Shown: one piece after another, positions 11,420 through 22,493 of the stretch
Layout of the letters: every line of letters begins with the position of its first letter
Position numbering within the stretch: the stretch's first letter is position 1
Source: Psettodes erumei
Taxonomy: Eukaryota > Chordata > Actinopteri > Pleuronectiformes > Psettodidae
Direction of reading: 5' to 3'
DNA length: 64,000 nucleotides
Assembly (NCBI GenBank): GCA_016785225.1
Contig: JAFBJZ010000853.1
Span: forward strand, 62,001-126,000
Position numbers and translations under genes: made by a program
The notes under the pieces: model-generated
Told to the model about the DNA's origin: nothing
What the model saw: the letters and a program-made list of their open reading frames with translations, nothing else
The model's database searches: none

Positions 11420-11831
11420 ATGATGCCTCTGTTCATCTCAGTACTGCTGGCTGCTATTGTCCTTGGTATGAACACAACTCTGTTTCTCTGGTATCAACCC
11501 AACACTGACATGATTCTTTTACTGCACACTGAGACTGTTTGTTGGTGTTTTACAGAATGCAGAGCACAAAAAGAAAACGTACATCAACCAAAAGGAGATG
11601 TTACTGCTGCTGAAGGAGAGGCAGTTACACTTGGCTGTCTGTATGATAGCAGTTCAACAAGTAATTATCTCTTCTGGTACAAACATGATGGAAATAACAG
11701 TCCCAATTTCATCCTGAGCCGCTTTAAACTAGATGAAGGGAATACAGCAGATTACTACACGGAGAGATTTTTATGGACTCTGAATTGTACCTCAAGATCA
11801 GTTCCTTTGAAGATGCAGAAGCTTCAGCTGT
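11420..11831 (+). pseudogene. TRAV: V segment, group G copy 1, 3'-truncated by BEL/Pao
   Basis: The leader 11420-11465 encodes MMPLFISVLLAAIVLG (phase 1, GTATGA donor). The V exon starts at 11556 with ECRAQKENVHQPKGDV and has Cys (TLGCLY) and Trp (LFWYKH). Similarity stops abruptly after MQKLQL, where DSAVYYC and the RSS should follow. From about 11832 the sequence is BEL/Pao retrotransposon. The missing 3' end is not found at the far side of that element. The retained exon has an open frame but no second Cys and no RSS, so it cannot join a J. The other group G copy (39548) is also dead. Confidence 0.8.
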
Positions 11832-13085
11832 TTGAAGATATGGCTAAAATGTGGAGAATCCCACTAATCTCAGAATAACTATCTCCAAGTTACCATACAA
11901 AATGAAAGATGGAAAGCCTCAGCTTTTGAGGTTCAAGAAGTTAGTGGAAGATGAGCCAGATTCTCAGATCTTGTCAGATTCATAGATAAACAAGCCAGGA
12001 TAGTTTCAGATCATGTGTTCGGTGATAAAAAGGACACTGAAGATAACACAAATTCTTTAGACAGTGTGAGAATCTTGAGAGCATCCAGAGCTAAAGAGAG
12101 CCTCTATGCAACAATTGTGTCTCCAGCTTCGAAAGAAAAGTAATCCTGAAAGTGGTAAAGATATTTCTCAGCAAAACAGCAAGGCATTCCAGAATCCATG
12201 TGCACATTGTGAAAAACAGCACACTTTGGCCAAGTGTCATAATATCAGAAGTCAGACATGGCTAGAGTTTCTTTAAAAGAATGAATTTGTTTCAATTGTC
12301 TGACATGTGGACATTTGAGCAAGGACTGTAAAGGAGCTTCCTGTGAATATTGCTGTAAGAAGCATTCAAGTATGCTCCATCTCACAAAAGAATATGAAAA
12401 AGACAGCGTTGATAACAATCACAGAAAAACAACGGATAACTCTGCAGGGAAAGAACCATCCCACAGCACAGGAGAAACTTGTGGTGCTCCAGGGCCAGAG
12501 ACAATTGTGTTGTGTCTAATGTGCCTGTGCGTGTGAAGTCAAATAAAAGCAATGAGGTAATAGAAACTTATGTGTTCATGGATAATGAAAGTCAAGCCAC
12601 ATGCTGTTGAGAGGAACTGATGAGACAGCTCCACATGGAAGGTAAAAAGACTCAGATGCTGTGGCGAACTATGGGCCAAGAAAGGATAGAAGCAACCAAT
12701 GGGGAACATGGCAAGTAATTCACAGTGTTGATGATGGTCCATATGCAGTTTGAACCATCCTGGGCTGGGTTATCAACGTACTGTTGTAAGAGAGAGCAGT
12801 ACTGTTGTTGAAAGTGTCGCTGTGAATCACATTTTTATTGCTAAAGTTGAAGAGCTGCTTGTACAACAATTTAACCATCACTTTCCACAGAAAACCAGTG
12901 AAGGGAAAATGAAATGTCACAAAAAGGCATGCAGTTCATGGACTGTGTTATTAATACTGAGAAAAAGGTTGAAGATCACAGCTTAGGTCTTCCGTTACAA
13001 AATAAGAATATGAAAATGTCTAATAATCATTGCATGGCAGTGCAGAGAACAGAAAACCGGAAAAGAAAGCTGATTAAGAGCAAAC
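11832..13085 (+). mobile_element. BEL/Pao LTR retrotransposon relic, 5' part (gag/protease/RT start)
   Basis: This is degenerate coding sequence on the + strand. Near 12310-12400 is the double zinc-knuckle region typical of BEL/Pao (HLSKDCKGASCEYCCKKH). Near 12570-12610 is an aspartic-protease-like DNESQATC stretch. Near 12735-12775 is DGPYAV followed by TILGWVIN, and at 12840-13080 the N-terminal RT region. Stops and frameshifts occur throughout. The element is interrupted at 13085 by a Gypsy insertion and resumes at 17764. Its left edge coincides with the truncation of the V segment at 11831. Confidence 0.75.
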
Positions 13086-13606
13086 TGTGGTGGCCCAGGA
13101 TGGGCGTGGCTTTCCGGTTTGCCTCTCCCTCTCTTCTCCCTTGCTCCCAGGTGGTGACAGGAGGCGTGGCAGACGAGACACACCTGGCACTCATCAGCAA
13201 TCACTCTGCTTCCCTACAAAAGCCCAGCTCTCCATTCACTCAGTGCCAGATGATTGCCCTGCAACATCCCACGTTCTTTGTCCACGACCACGACTACGTT
13301 CCTGACCACGATTCCGACCACTGCCACGCCTTGACCACGACTACGTCCCTGACCACGATTCCGACCACGGCTACGTCTTTGACAACGTCTACATTGCTGA
13401 CCACGATCTTGACCTCGGCTACGTCCTCGACCATGGCTACGTCCACGTTCCTGAAGAGTCGACACCAGAACACCACGCCAGCAACACCACGTGTGCGACT
13501 CTTCAGGAATTTCCTTGCGCTGTTTTATTCGCAGGTACTCAATAAAAAATTGAACTGCGTGCCTCTGGTCTCCTGCACTTCTTGGTCCAAAACCACCACC
13601 GTGTCG
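13086..13606 (+). repeat. 5' LTR of Gypsy element 1
   Basis: 521-bp direct repeat partner of 17256-17763. An internal stretch (about 13275-13460) consists of imperfect repeats built on the words CCACGACTACGT and CCTGACCACGATTCCGA. A polyadenylation-like AATAAA lies near 13541. There are small indels relative to the 3' copy. Confidence 0.9.
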
Positions 13607-13622
13607 GAATCATCTGGCCAAA

Positions 13623-14690
13623 ATGGACCAGGCAGAGACTGAGCACTTCAAGCACGCCTTGGCCGCACAAGGCGCGCTCCTCAGCCAGCAGGAATCAGCC
13701 CTGACCAGAGCTCTGGAGGCTATACAACAACTGACCTCCAGCGTGACCCAGCTCGACGGGCGGCTGGATCACGTCACGTCGCAACTCACCAGCCTCTCAA
13801 GTTTCGGCGTCCTGTCCACTCCCCCAGCCGCCACCTCACCTGCTCCCCCACCACCGGCTGTACCTCTGGGACCGTCTACTCCCTCACCCTGAGAACCATA
13901 CATTCTGATCCCAGCCAGGTACATGGGGGATCTAGGGATGTGCGCAGAATTCCTGCACCAGTGTGCCCTGCTTTTTAGCCAGCTGCCTGCTACCTACGCC
14001 ACCGACCAGGCCAAGGTAGCATTCATCATGAGTCTCTGTGCCGGCAAAACCGACTCGTGGAAACTGGCCCTCGCGCATAACAAGCCCTCTCTGAGTCTGG
14101 ATTACCATGGTTTCACAGCAGAGATGTGGAGGGTTTTTGATCAACCGGTCCGGGGAAAGGAGGCAGTGAGCCGGCTCTTGTCGCTCCGCCAGGGCACGGA
14201 CTACGTCTCCCAGTACGCACTGGATTTCCGCATCATAGCCACAGAGTGCGGCTGGGATCAGACAGCTCTGCAGGGCATCTTCCTGAGGGTGTTGTCGGAT
14301 GAGCTCCGGGACGAACTAGCAGCTCGAGACGAAACGGGCTCGCTAGAGGAGCTCATCCAGTTAGCCACCCGACTGGACAACCGACTCAGGGAGAGACGGA
14401 GGAAAAAGGCGGAGGAGCGGAAGCCCCGGGGGTTCGCTACCACTGCCAGTCCTTCCCAGCCCCCTGCCAGAGTGACGGAGTACGCTGGTGGTCACTGAAC
14501 AGAGATTGCACACCCACGACCCAGTGCAGAGGAGCCCATGCAGCTGGCACGGACCCGACTGTCGTCCGCCGAGTGACAACGCCGCAACCGCCTGGGACTA
14601 TGCTTTTATTGCAGCCAGGGGGGACACCTCTGGGACGGGTGTCCGGACTTACCGGAGCGGCGGCGCTCACCAACCAACGAAGTCTCGCCA
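13623..14690 (+). pseudogene. Gypsy element 1 gag (broken)
   Basis: The frame starts MDQAETEHFKHALAAQG at 13623 with a coiled-coil-like Leu/Gln-rich region and a Pro-rich linker, then stops at 13890. The capsid-like part continues from 13923 (QCALLFSQLPATYATDQAKV) to 14498. A CX2CX4HX4C zinc knuckle (CFYCSQGGHLWDGC) lies at about 14599-14640 in another frame. The frame changes show that the gene is dead. Family role: structural core protein of the retrotransposon particle. Confidence 0.8.
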
Positions 14691-14750
14691 GAGAGGCGGA
14701 TTGCCCAGTGATCGTCCTCCTCGGAAAAGAAAAGAATCCACGTTGAAGGT

Positions 14751-15044
14751 ATGTTGCTCTGGCCGGAGGCGGATCTGCCCGTCCAGGTACTGGTAGACGC
14801 GGGAGCCGATGACAGCTTCATTGATGAGGAACTGGTCATTCAAGCAAACATTCCCACGCTAACCCTCGCGAGCCCAAAAGAGGTGTTGGCGTTAGACGGC
14901 CGGCATTTAGCCAGGGTAACCCTCTGCACCAAAGCCATCTCCCTCACGATTTCCGGTAACCATCACAAGCAGATAGAGCTGTACGTAATTCCCTTGCCCT
15001 CTTCCCGCATCGTGGTAGGGTTACCCTGGTTGAAAAAAACATAA
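14751..15044 (+). pseudogene. Gypsy element 1 protease region
   Basis: A retropepsin-like stretch with VLVDAGADDSFIDEEL. The catalytic motif is DAG where the family has DSG or DTG, so the active site is altered. It ends at a stop before the RT. Confidence 0.7.
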
Positions 15045-15189
15045 CCCACAAATTGATTGGTCCGCTGGCTCCATAACTAGCTGGAGCCCCTTTTGCCATG
15101 CTAATTACCTCCGTTCCACTAGTCCTCCGTTTCCCCCAAGCTCTCCAGAGGAGATTGATCTATCAGGCGTCCCCAGGGCATACCATGAC

Positions 15190-15696
15190 CTAAAGTTTGT
15201 CTTTAGCAAGGACCAGGCCCTCTCCCTACCACCCCACAGACCTTATGATTTCGCTATTGACCTTCTCCCGGGGTCCTCTCTTCCTTCCAGGAGACTTTAT
15301 AAACTCTCCAAGCCGGAGAGGGAAGCAATGGAGGCGTACCTCCGACACTCCCTGGCCGCGGGTCTCATTCGGTCCTCATCGTCACCCCTGGGGGCAGTAG
15401 CCTTTGTGGAAAAGGATGGCTCCCTGCACCCCTGCATAGATTACACTGGCCTGAATGAGATAACCGTTAAGAACAAATACCCACTACCTCTACTGGACTC
15501 CGCTTTTGCCCCACTGCATGATGCTGCTATCTTCACTAAACTAGATTTACGCAATGCATACCACCTAGTAAGAATCAGGGAGGGGGACGAATGGAAGCCA
15601 GCCTTCAAATGGTCCCCAGCAGCACAGGAAGTGTTCGAGACCCTCAAAGAGAGGTTCTCGAACGCCCCTGTGCTGGTACACCCAGATCCACACTGA
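15190..15696 (+). pseudogene. Gypsy element 1 reverse transcriptase (internally deleted)
   Basis: The N-terminal RT is visible: LRHSLAAGLIRSSSSPLGAV, CIDYTGLNEITVKNKYPLP and FTKLDLRNAYHLVRIREGDE. The sequence then jumps directly to the RT-RNase H linker (WSPAAQEVFETLKERFS). The palm segment carrying the YXDD motif is deleted, so the enzyme cannot be active. A stop at 15694 separates it from RNase H. Confidence 0.85.
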
Positions 15697-15705
15697 CAGC
15701 TCATC

Positions 15706-16905
15706 GTGGAGGTTGACGCCTCGGACTCCGGAGTGGGGGCAGTCTTGTCCCAACGGTCCCCAGACGACCAGAAACTCCACCCCTGCGCATTCTTCTCTCG
15801 GTGCCTTTCCCCAGCTGAGCAGAATTATGACGTGGGAAACAGGGAGCTGCTGGCCGTGGTATTGGCGCTGCAGGAGTGGAGACACTGGCTGGAGGGTGCA
15901 GAACACCCGTTCGTCATCTGGACCGATCACAAAAATCTGTCCTACCTGCGTCCCGCCCGGAGGCTGAACCCACGTCAGGCGCGGTGGGCCCTATTCCTGG
16001 GTAGGTTCAATTATACCATTACTTACCGCCCGGGCTCCCGTAATACCAAGCCTGATGCGCTTTCCCGCCAGTTTTCATCCACAGGGGAGGAGGCCCCCAT
16101 GGAGACCATTGTCCCACCATCTTGTGTGGTTAGAGCGGCGAGGTGGGAGATCGAGCAGGCGGTCCAGGAGGCCCTCCGGGGGCAGGCCGTCCCCACAGAC
16201 TGCCCAGAGGGTCGGCTCTTCGTCCCTGCCCCGGTGAGGTCGTCGGTGCTACAGTGGGCCCATGATTCGAAGCTGGCTTGCCACCCCGGCCACCATAGGA
16301 CTCTAGCCATGCTCCGTCAGAGGTTCTGGTGGCCATCCATGTCTGCCGACACCTGTGAGTATGTCCTGGCCTGCTCAGTCTGCGCCCGCAGCAAACCTTC
16401 TCACCAGGACCCAGCTGGCCTTCTCCGTCCATTACCGATACCTCACTCTCCCTGGTCCCATGTTGCTGTGGACTTTGTTACTGGCTTACCACCATCAAGT
16501 GGGAATACCGTTGTTTTGTCCATAGTCGACCGATTCTCAAAGTCTGTCCATTTTGTTCCCCTATCGAAACTCCCTTCTGCTCTGGAAACAGTGGACCTAC
16601 TCATCCACCATCTGTTTCGCCTGCACTGCATTCCCCAGGACATTGTGTCAGATCGGGGCCCCCAGTTCACCTCCCAGGTGTGGAACGCTTTCTGCCAAAC
16701 CCTGGGGGCATCGACCAGTCTCTCCTCCGTGCACCATCCCCAGACCAACGGCCAGACGGAGCGGGCAAATCAGGACTTGGGGTCGGCCCTACGCTGTGTG
16801 GCTTTCCGGCTACCAACCTCTTGGTCCACGCACCTATCCTGGGTCGAGTACGGCCATAACTCCCTGGTCAGCTCCACCACAGATATATCAGCCCTACACC
16901 ATTGA
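15706..16905 (+). pseudogene. Gypsy element 1 RNase H and integrase (truncated)
   Basis: A 399-codon frame holds RNase H (VDASDSGVGAVLSQ, RELLAVVLALQEW, IWTDHKNL) at residues about 1-110. It is followed by the integrase HHCC zinc domain (HPGHHRTLAML, CSVCARSKPSH) at about 190-230. The integrase DDE core follows with DFVTGLPPSSG, SDRGPQFTS and PQTNGQTERANQDL. The frame breaks near 16885, where a deletion removes the integrase C-terminal part. This is the best preserved part of the element. Confidence 0.88.
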
Positions 16906-17250
16906 GCGCATCATAAATCCTGCAGTGGTCAAATTAAAGCTCCCCCCAGCCCTGAAAATCCACCCCACTTTCCACGTGTCCCTGCTCAAACCGGTCACGA
17001 AGAGCCCCCCGAGCCCCCCGGCCGAGCCCCCCCCACCTCCCCAGCTCATCGATGGTCACCCGGCGTTTACCATCCGCCACCTGCTGGACGTACGTAGACG
17101 CGGCCGCAGCTTCCAGTACCTCGTGGACTGGAAGGGGTACGGTCCGGAGGAGAGGTCTTGGGTCAGCAAGAGCCTAATCCTGGACCCGGCACTGCTCACT
17201 GATTTCCCGGATAAACCCGGTAGGCCGCCAGGGGGCGTCCGTTCGGGGGG
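16886..17250 (+). pseudogene. Gypsy element 1 integrase tail and chromodomain
   Basis: In a different frame from the integrase core: KIHPTFHVSLLKPV, a Pro-rich spacer, then a chromodomain with FQYLVDWKGYGPEERSWV. Chromodomains on integrase define chromoviruses and are thought to guide insertion to chromatin marks. A G-run at 17245-17252 just before the 3' LTR is the likely polypurine tract. Confidence 0.82.
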
Positions 17251-17255
17251 GGTAC

Positions 17256-17763
17256 TGTGGTGGCCCAGGATGGGCGTGGCTTTCCGGTTTGCCTCTCCCT
17301 TGCTCCCAGGTGGTAACAGGAGGCGTGGCTAGTTCCCCGACAGGCAGACGAGACACACCTGACACTCATCAGCAATCACTCTGCTTCCCTACAAAAGCCC
17401 AGCCCTCCATTCACTCAGTGCCAGATGATTGCCCTGCAACATCCTGCATTCTTTGTCCATGACTACATTCCTGACCACAATTCCGACCACTGCTACGCCT
17501 TGACCACGACTACGTCCCTGACCACGATTCCGACCACGGCTACGTCTTTGACCACATCTACATCGCTAACCACGATCTTGACCTTGGCTACGTCTACATC
17601 CACGTTCCTGAAGAGTCGACACCAGAACACCACGCCAGCAACACCACGTGTGTGACTCTTCAGGAATTTCCTTGCGCTGTTTTCCTCGCTGGTACTCAAT
17701 AAAAACTCGAACTGCGTGCCTCTGGTCTCCTGCACTTCTTGGTCCAAAAGCACCACTGTGTCA
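17256..17763 (+). repeat. 3' LTR of Gypsy element 1
   Basis: 508-bp partner of the 5' LTR, from TGTGG to CA, followed by the target duplicate CAAAC (17764-17768). It carries a small insertion (AGTTCCCCGACAGG region near 17330) and a shortened repeat block relative to the 5' LTR. Confidence 0.9.
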
Positions 17764-18975
17764 CAAACAGTTTCACGGAGAATACCAAAGCATAATGTCT
17801 GACCTTTTTTAGCATAGGCATTTCTGTTCCAGTGCAGAAGGAAAAGACAGAAAATGGGACTGAACAATATTGGGTTGGGTACCTACGTCATGATGGGGTT
17901 TACCATCCCCAGAAAAGAAAATGACCCGTAGTTTTCTTTTCTGGGGATGGTAAATGGACTGTGCAGCATCATATCAAGGCAAGTCATTAAACTGGGAACT
18001 TTTGCAGGGCCCAGCTTTGACTAACACATTAATTGGTCTGTTGACACCATCACAGTGGATTAATGGCAGATATAGAAGTAATGTACACTGCTCAAAAAAT
18101 TAAAGGTACACTTTTTAATCAGAGTATAGCATCAAGTGAATTAAACTTCTGGGATTTTGACTTGGTCAGTGAAGTAGCAGAGGGAGTTCATCAGTTTCAC
18201 CTGCTTTGGTGTTCATGAAATTAACAACAGGAACACTGGAGCAGGGGTTCTCAACCTTTTGGGGGTCAAGGATCCTTACATGGGATAAAATTTTCCAAGG
18301 ACCCCCCTCATAATACAAATACAGACTAAATGTAAGATTGTTAACATTCATAATTTTTAATGCCATTGCAATTACTTTCATTCCAAAAAGATTTCAACCT
18401 GAATATTTCAATGTACATTTTAATGTCAGTCATGTTAATAGAACCTTTAAACAGAGAGTCATTTTATAAAAATCACAGTTAAAGTTCAGACTTGTGAAAA
18501 TGAACAGTACCAAGACTGGTATTGTCCTAAAAATGAGGAAGAGGCCAGGTATCTGTAATGAGGTCTGATAATGGTACATATCTGGTAGGAGCAGAACAGA
18601 AATACAAGAAACACTCAAAACTTTGAATCAGTCAAAAATCTCAGAGATGCTCATGCAAAAAGGTGTTAACTGGATATTTAACCCACCAGCAGGTTTGCAT
18701 TTTCTTCGAGTCTTGGAGAGACAAATTCACTCTGTGAGAAGAATTCTGACCCAGATTCTGAAACAGTAGGTTCTTGATGATGAACGCCTGCAGACATTTT
18801 TGTGAGGTCAAAGCAATTGTTAATAACAGTCCAGTAACCAGAGTGTCAAATGATCCATATGATTTCGAGGCATGCACACCATGATCATTGGTTACTTCTG
18901 AAAGGATATTGTATTACTGTATTACCACCTGGAGTATTTCAGAAAGAAGATGTGTACGCCAGAAGGAGGTGGAAA
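17764..18975 (+). mobile_element. BEL/Pao relic, 3' part (RT, integrase), interrupted
   Basis: This resumes the element broken at 13085. RT-like GVYHP lies near 17895, then a 23-bp perfect hairpin, then a KLGTFAGPSF stretch near 17990 and MADIEVMY near 18065. After a DNA-transposon fragment (18077-18330), the integrase C-terminal part is readable at 18640-18970: KGVNWIFNPPAGLHFLRVLE, YYHLEYFRKKM and EGGGNR. Stops and frameshifts are numerous. The LTRs were not resolved; 18980-19580 may contain the 3' end. Confidence 0.7.
18077..18330. mobile_element. DNA-transposon terminal fragments
   Basis: ACACTGCTCAAAAAATTAAAGG at 18077 resembles the terminal sequence of an abundant fish DNA transposon family. 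The word GGTTCTCAACCTTTTGGGGG at 18246 resembles the end of hAT-type elements. Both are identified by recall of common repeat words. No terminal repeat pair was found. Confidence 0.4.
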
Positions 18976-19599
18976 CAGGGTCTGTCTGACACATTTTGTA
19001 AGTGTTGGACATACTGTGTCTGTTGAAACAAAAACAAACATTTTTGAAAAGCTAATTGACAAGTTGTGTGTTTTGCTAGAGATGGAAGAATAATTGAGTA
19101 AACTGTTTCAAGTGATGAATGAAGTGTTTTGTTGAAGCAAAATAAAATATATTGAATGACTGTAAATTTGAGTTAATGAGTTGATGTTTTATTGGACATT
19201 GCTTTGAATTGATATGTATAAGAAATATGGCAGCAGATTCAAGTTTGTATATGATAATATTTCTGTGTTTATGAGTAAGAATGTTGCTTAATGTGTTCTA
19301 GGAAAATTGTTATATTTCAGATATATGGATTAGGGAGGGAATGTAAGTGCCATTTCCCTGTTTTATGTTGTTTTATTTTGAAGGAGATCTTGCAGAAAGT
19401 CATTACAGGAAGTGCTATGTGTGAAGCATGCAAAATTTGTTCATTAAGTATTGATGGCAGAGCAACACAGTTGTTTTACTGTGGATGACAATGTGCCAAC
19501 TCAACAAGTGAAAACAGTGTCTTGTGCAATCATTCATGGGCTGTTCTATGAGTTCAACATATAACGTCTCTAGGAACACTTAACAAACAGTGACCTCGG

Positions 19600-20920
19600 G
19601 GATCTTGGCAGGGCATAAAGGAAATTTCAAGAGCAACAACATCAACACTGATGATAACATCACCTCACTGGCAGAGGAGCTGAACAGCTTCTTTACCGGA
19701 TTTGAGGTAAACAAAGTCAAGTACATCCACATGACCCACCAAAACAAACTCACTGTACAGGAACATCAAGTGAGGTGTGCACTCGGATTAGTGAACCTTG
19801 GATAGTGCTAAAAGCATGCACCTATCTGCTCTCTTGGGTCCTCAGCTACCATCCCACCCTGCCTAAAGTCTGCCACCATCATCCCAGCCCCCAATAAGGC
19901 CATCACCAGTCTCATTGACTACAGGCCGATCATGCAAATATCGGTTGTCATGAAGTGTTTTCAGAGGTTGGTTTCACAACACATCAAGGCTTTCCTCCGT
20001 CCCTCCATCAACCCATATGATTTGCCTACAGAGCAAGTAAGTCCACAGAAGACACCAGCTACATCTCCATAGCCATCCACACCGTTCTGAGCCATGTTGA
20101 ACTTACAGGCAACTATGTAAGGATGCTCTTCATGAGCACAGCTCAGCTTTTAACACCTTCATTTGACACATGCTGGTCACAGAACTGCTGGACCTACAGC
20201 TCCCCCGACCCACCTGTGCCTGGTTTAAGGATTTCCTCACCAACAGACCACAGACAAAGAAACTTGGCCCCCACATGTCCTTCTCCATCTCACTCAGCAC
20301 CGACTCCCCAAGGGCTGTGTCCTGAGCCCGCTACTCTATGCACTATATACCCATGACTGGACTCCCACACACCCCTTCAAACACTGTTAATCAAATTCAT
20401 GGATGACACCACTGTGGTCGGACTAATAGCAGGAGGTGATGAGGTGACCTCCAGAAATGAAGTCAAGTGACTGACAGTATGATGTGCAGACAATAACCTG
20501 ACTCTTATGACTGCAAGAACCAAACAAATATCATAGACTTCAGGAGGCACAGAACAGACCCCGTACTCTCAATAGCAACAAACAGTGAGCACATCATTGC
20601 CCACACTCTCCCACAGTGCAAACAATTATTAGTCAATATGGAACTAAGCTGAATTATACTATTATAGCTGTCCTGCCTATATAGACCTGAATTGTTGGCA
20701 GCCATTATTTTATTCCAGTCTTTTCATTCTATTCTTTTTAAAAAAAAATTTACTTCCTGTCCAGCTACTGTCCGGCTGTTATATTCTTTTTTTCATAGTT
20801 GTGTCTGTCATCATCCTTTAATGTGTAATTTTGGAATTGTTCCACGTGTATTATCTAATTTTTCACTTAACTGAGGAGAACCCGAAATTCCACTGTATCA
20901 TGTACAATGACAATAAAACT

Positions 20921-20955
<35 letters not shown>

Positions 20956-20960
20956 GTCTA
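19600..20960 (+). mobile_element. L2/CR1-like LINE fragment with (TCTA)n tail
   Basis: The shifted-frame translation shows RASKSTEDTSYISIAIHTVL (RT fingers/palm), VRMLFMSTAQL and, further on, a GCVLSPLLYALYTHDWTP-like block at 20310-20370. The 3' end reads GTACAATGACAATAAAACTT, followed by about eight copies of TCTA (20923-20956). This is the usual 3' end of teleost L2-like LINEs. It is dead. Confidence 0.72.
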
Positions 20961-20999
20961 TTCTTTATTAAAAAGAAAATAACTGACTCGAGACAACAT

Positions 21000-21490
21000 T
21001 ACACTACAAAGAAATCATTGCGACACTGTAGTTTCACAACAAATGAGATTCTCAGTGAACCTGTTCTGTCAATAAGATATATTTTATAATATTTAATAAA
21101 TAGAGTTTTATCTGTCAATTGGAACATTTTTTTCACTTTTTAATCAATCTCAGAATGATCATATACAATACAAGGGTCAAGAACCTGAGTATTTTGGTGT
21201 CAGAATCTTTTCCAAAATATGTGACATTAATTAGTATATAATGATACATAATAACACATAATAATTATGATCTAGTTGAGATTATTTTCACTGATGAGAC
21301 ACAGTTGTGACGAAGAGGCTTCAAAATAATATTATCTGACATATCTACATTTTAAATTATCATATGTAACATGAATTCAATACATGTTGTTGTTTATAGT
21401 CACTTTTTTATGAAACATCACAGTGTGATTCAAGAACACTGTTTGTTATCAAACATTTATCTTTTGTCCTGTAATTGTTGTTACTGTTGT
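21000..21490 (+). other. Dead V flank (group F) without V exon
   Basis: Positions 21030-21120 align to the group F leader intron at 34965-35050 (GAGATTCTCAGTGAACCTG, AAATAGAGTTTTATCTGT). Positions 21180-21340 align to the flank at 35805-35975. The V exon that should lie between is missing. It marks a deleted V segment just before the second Gypsy insertion. Confidence 0.55.
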
Positions 21491-21492
21491 TC

Positions 21493-21973
21493 TGTGATGA
21501 TCAGTACAGGAACCCAGTCGCAAGACAGTGTGTGCTGACAATGATCTTTATTAGCGACAGTCCAAAATCCGCAAATCAAAAATCCGTATCTCAAGTCCGT
21601 AAGAAGGGTCAGAAAACCAGAGCAGCAAAACCAGAGGCGTAGTCAAACAGTCCGAGTCAGAAAAACCAGAGAAGCGGCAAACAAATCCGAGGGCTAGGGG
21701 CAAAAGCGGTGGTCAGACAAAACTGGGTCTCTGAAAAACAGATCAGGCTTGGCGTACAGGGTTCTCGGCTCAGGCATGAAATGGTCACGATTCGACAACA
21801 GGGAAGTGTGAAGCAGGGTTTAAATACACTGGGGAGTGATGAGCAAGCGAGACACAGGTGCGGAGGAATTAGTCAGGTGATTACCCAAAAGCGGGGAAAG
21901 AACACCAGGGGAGCCCTAACAGAAAACACCAGGAGAAGACAGACAGAAACCCGAAAGGACATGGATCATAACA
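21493..21973 (-). repeat. 3' LTR of Gypsy element 2
   Basis: 481-bp copy. It differs from the other LTR by scattered substitutions and 1-bp indels, so the insertion is not recent. Confidence 0.88.
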
Positions 21974-22007
21974 GTACCCCTCCCTTAAGAAAGCGCCTCT
22001 TGGCGTT

Positions 22008-22421
22008 TTAACAGGTGGTTTGGGATGAGTCCTGTGGAAGTCCCTTATCATGTCCTTGTCCAGGATGAACCTGGCGGTGTCCAGCTTCTCTCCTCGGGAC
22101 CGTAGCCCTCCCAGTCAATAAGGTACTGAAGGCCCGGCCCGGCACGGCGACAGTCCAGGAGGCTCGGACCTTGTATGTCTCTCCATTCTCGATGATGCTG
22201 GGGGCAGGAGGGGGCTCAGGGGCAGAACACAATGGGTGAGTGACCACCGGTTTGATCGTGAAAGCGTGGAATGTGGGGTGTATCTTACTCATGGCAGGGG
22301 GAAGCGAAGCCTGACTGCAGAGGGGCTGATAACCTTGATAATGGTGAATGGACCAATGTGGCGAGGAGCCAACTTCCGCATGCCCCCCTTCAGTGGGATG
22401 TCCTTGGCAGCCAGCACACAC
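22008..22421 (-). pseudogene. Gypsy element 2 chromodomain region (frameshifted)
   Basis: Minus-strand frame with KIHPTFHAFTIKPVVTHPL, a Pro-rich spacer and then decayed chromodomain sequence whose conserved Tyr-Leu-Val-Asp-Trp core falls in another frame. A stop follows. Confidence 0.7.
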
Positions 22422-22493
22422 GTTGCCCCACGAGGTAAACTGGAGCGGAGATGCGCCTCCTGTCCGCCCGTTCCTTCATCCGAGCCGCCGCTT

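Larger units (their letters stand above)
13086..17763 (+). mobile_element. Chromodomain Ty3/Gypsy element with both LTRs and 5-bp TSD (defective)
   Basis: The 5' LTR is 13086-13606 and the 3' LTR 17256-17763, both starting TGTGGTGGCCC. The insertion is flanked by the direct repeat CAAAC (13081-13085 and 17764-17768). The 5' LTR ends in CG rather than CA. Between the LTRs lie gag, protease, RT, RNase H, integrase and chromodomain in order on the + strand. This order and the closeness to fish sushi-type chromoviruses support a chromovirus. The LTRs differ by small indels and the interior carries deletions and stops, so the copy is old and cannot move on its own. It is inserted inside the BEL/Pao relic. 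Confidence 0.92.

Noticed and set aside
13214..13476. Minus-strand Arg/Gly/Val-rich open frames
   Set aside because: They are read through the repeat words of the Gypsy LTR and vary with repeat number; no protein family, and the element is coded on the other strand.
15565..16748. Several long minus-strand frames opposite the Gypsy pol region
   Set aside because: Shadow frames caused by GC-rich conserved coding sequence on the + strand.
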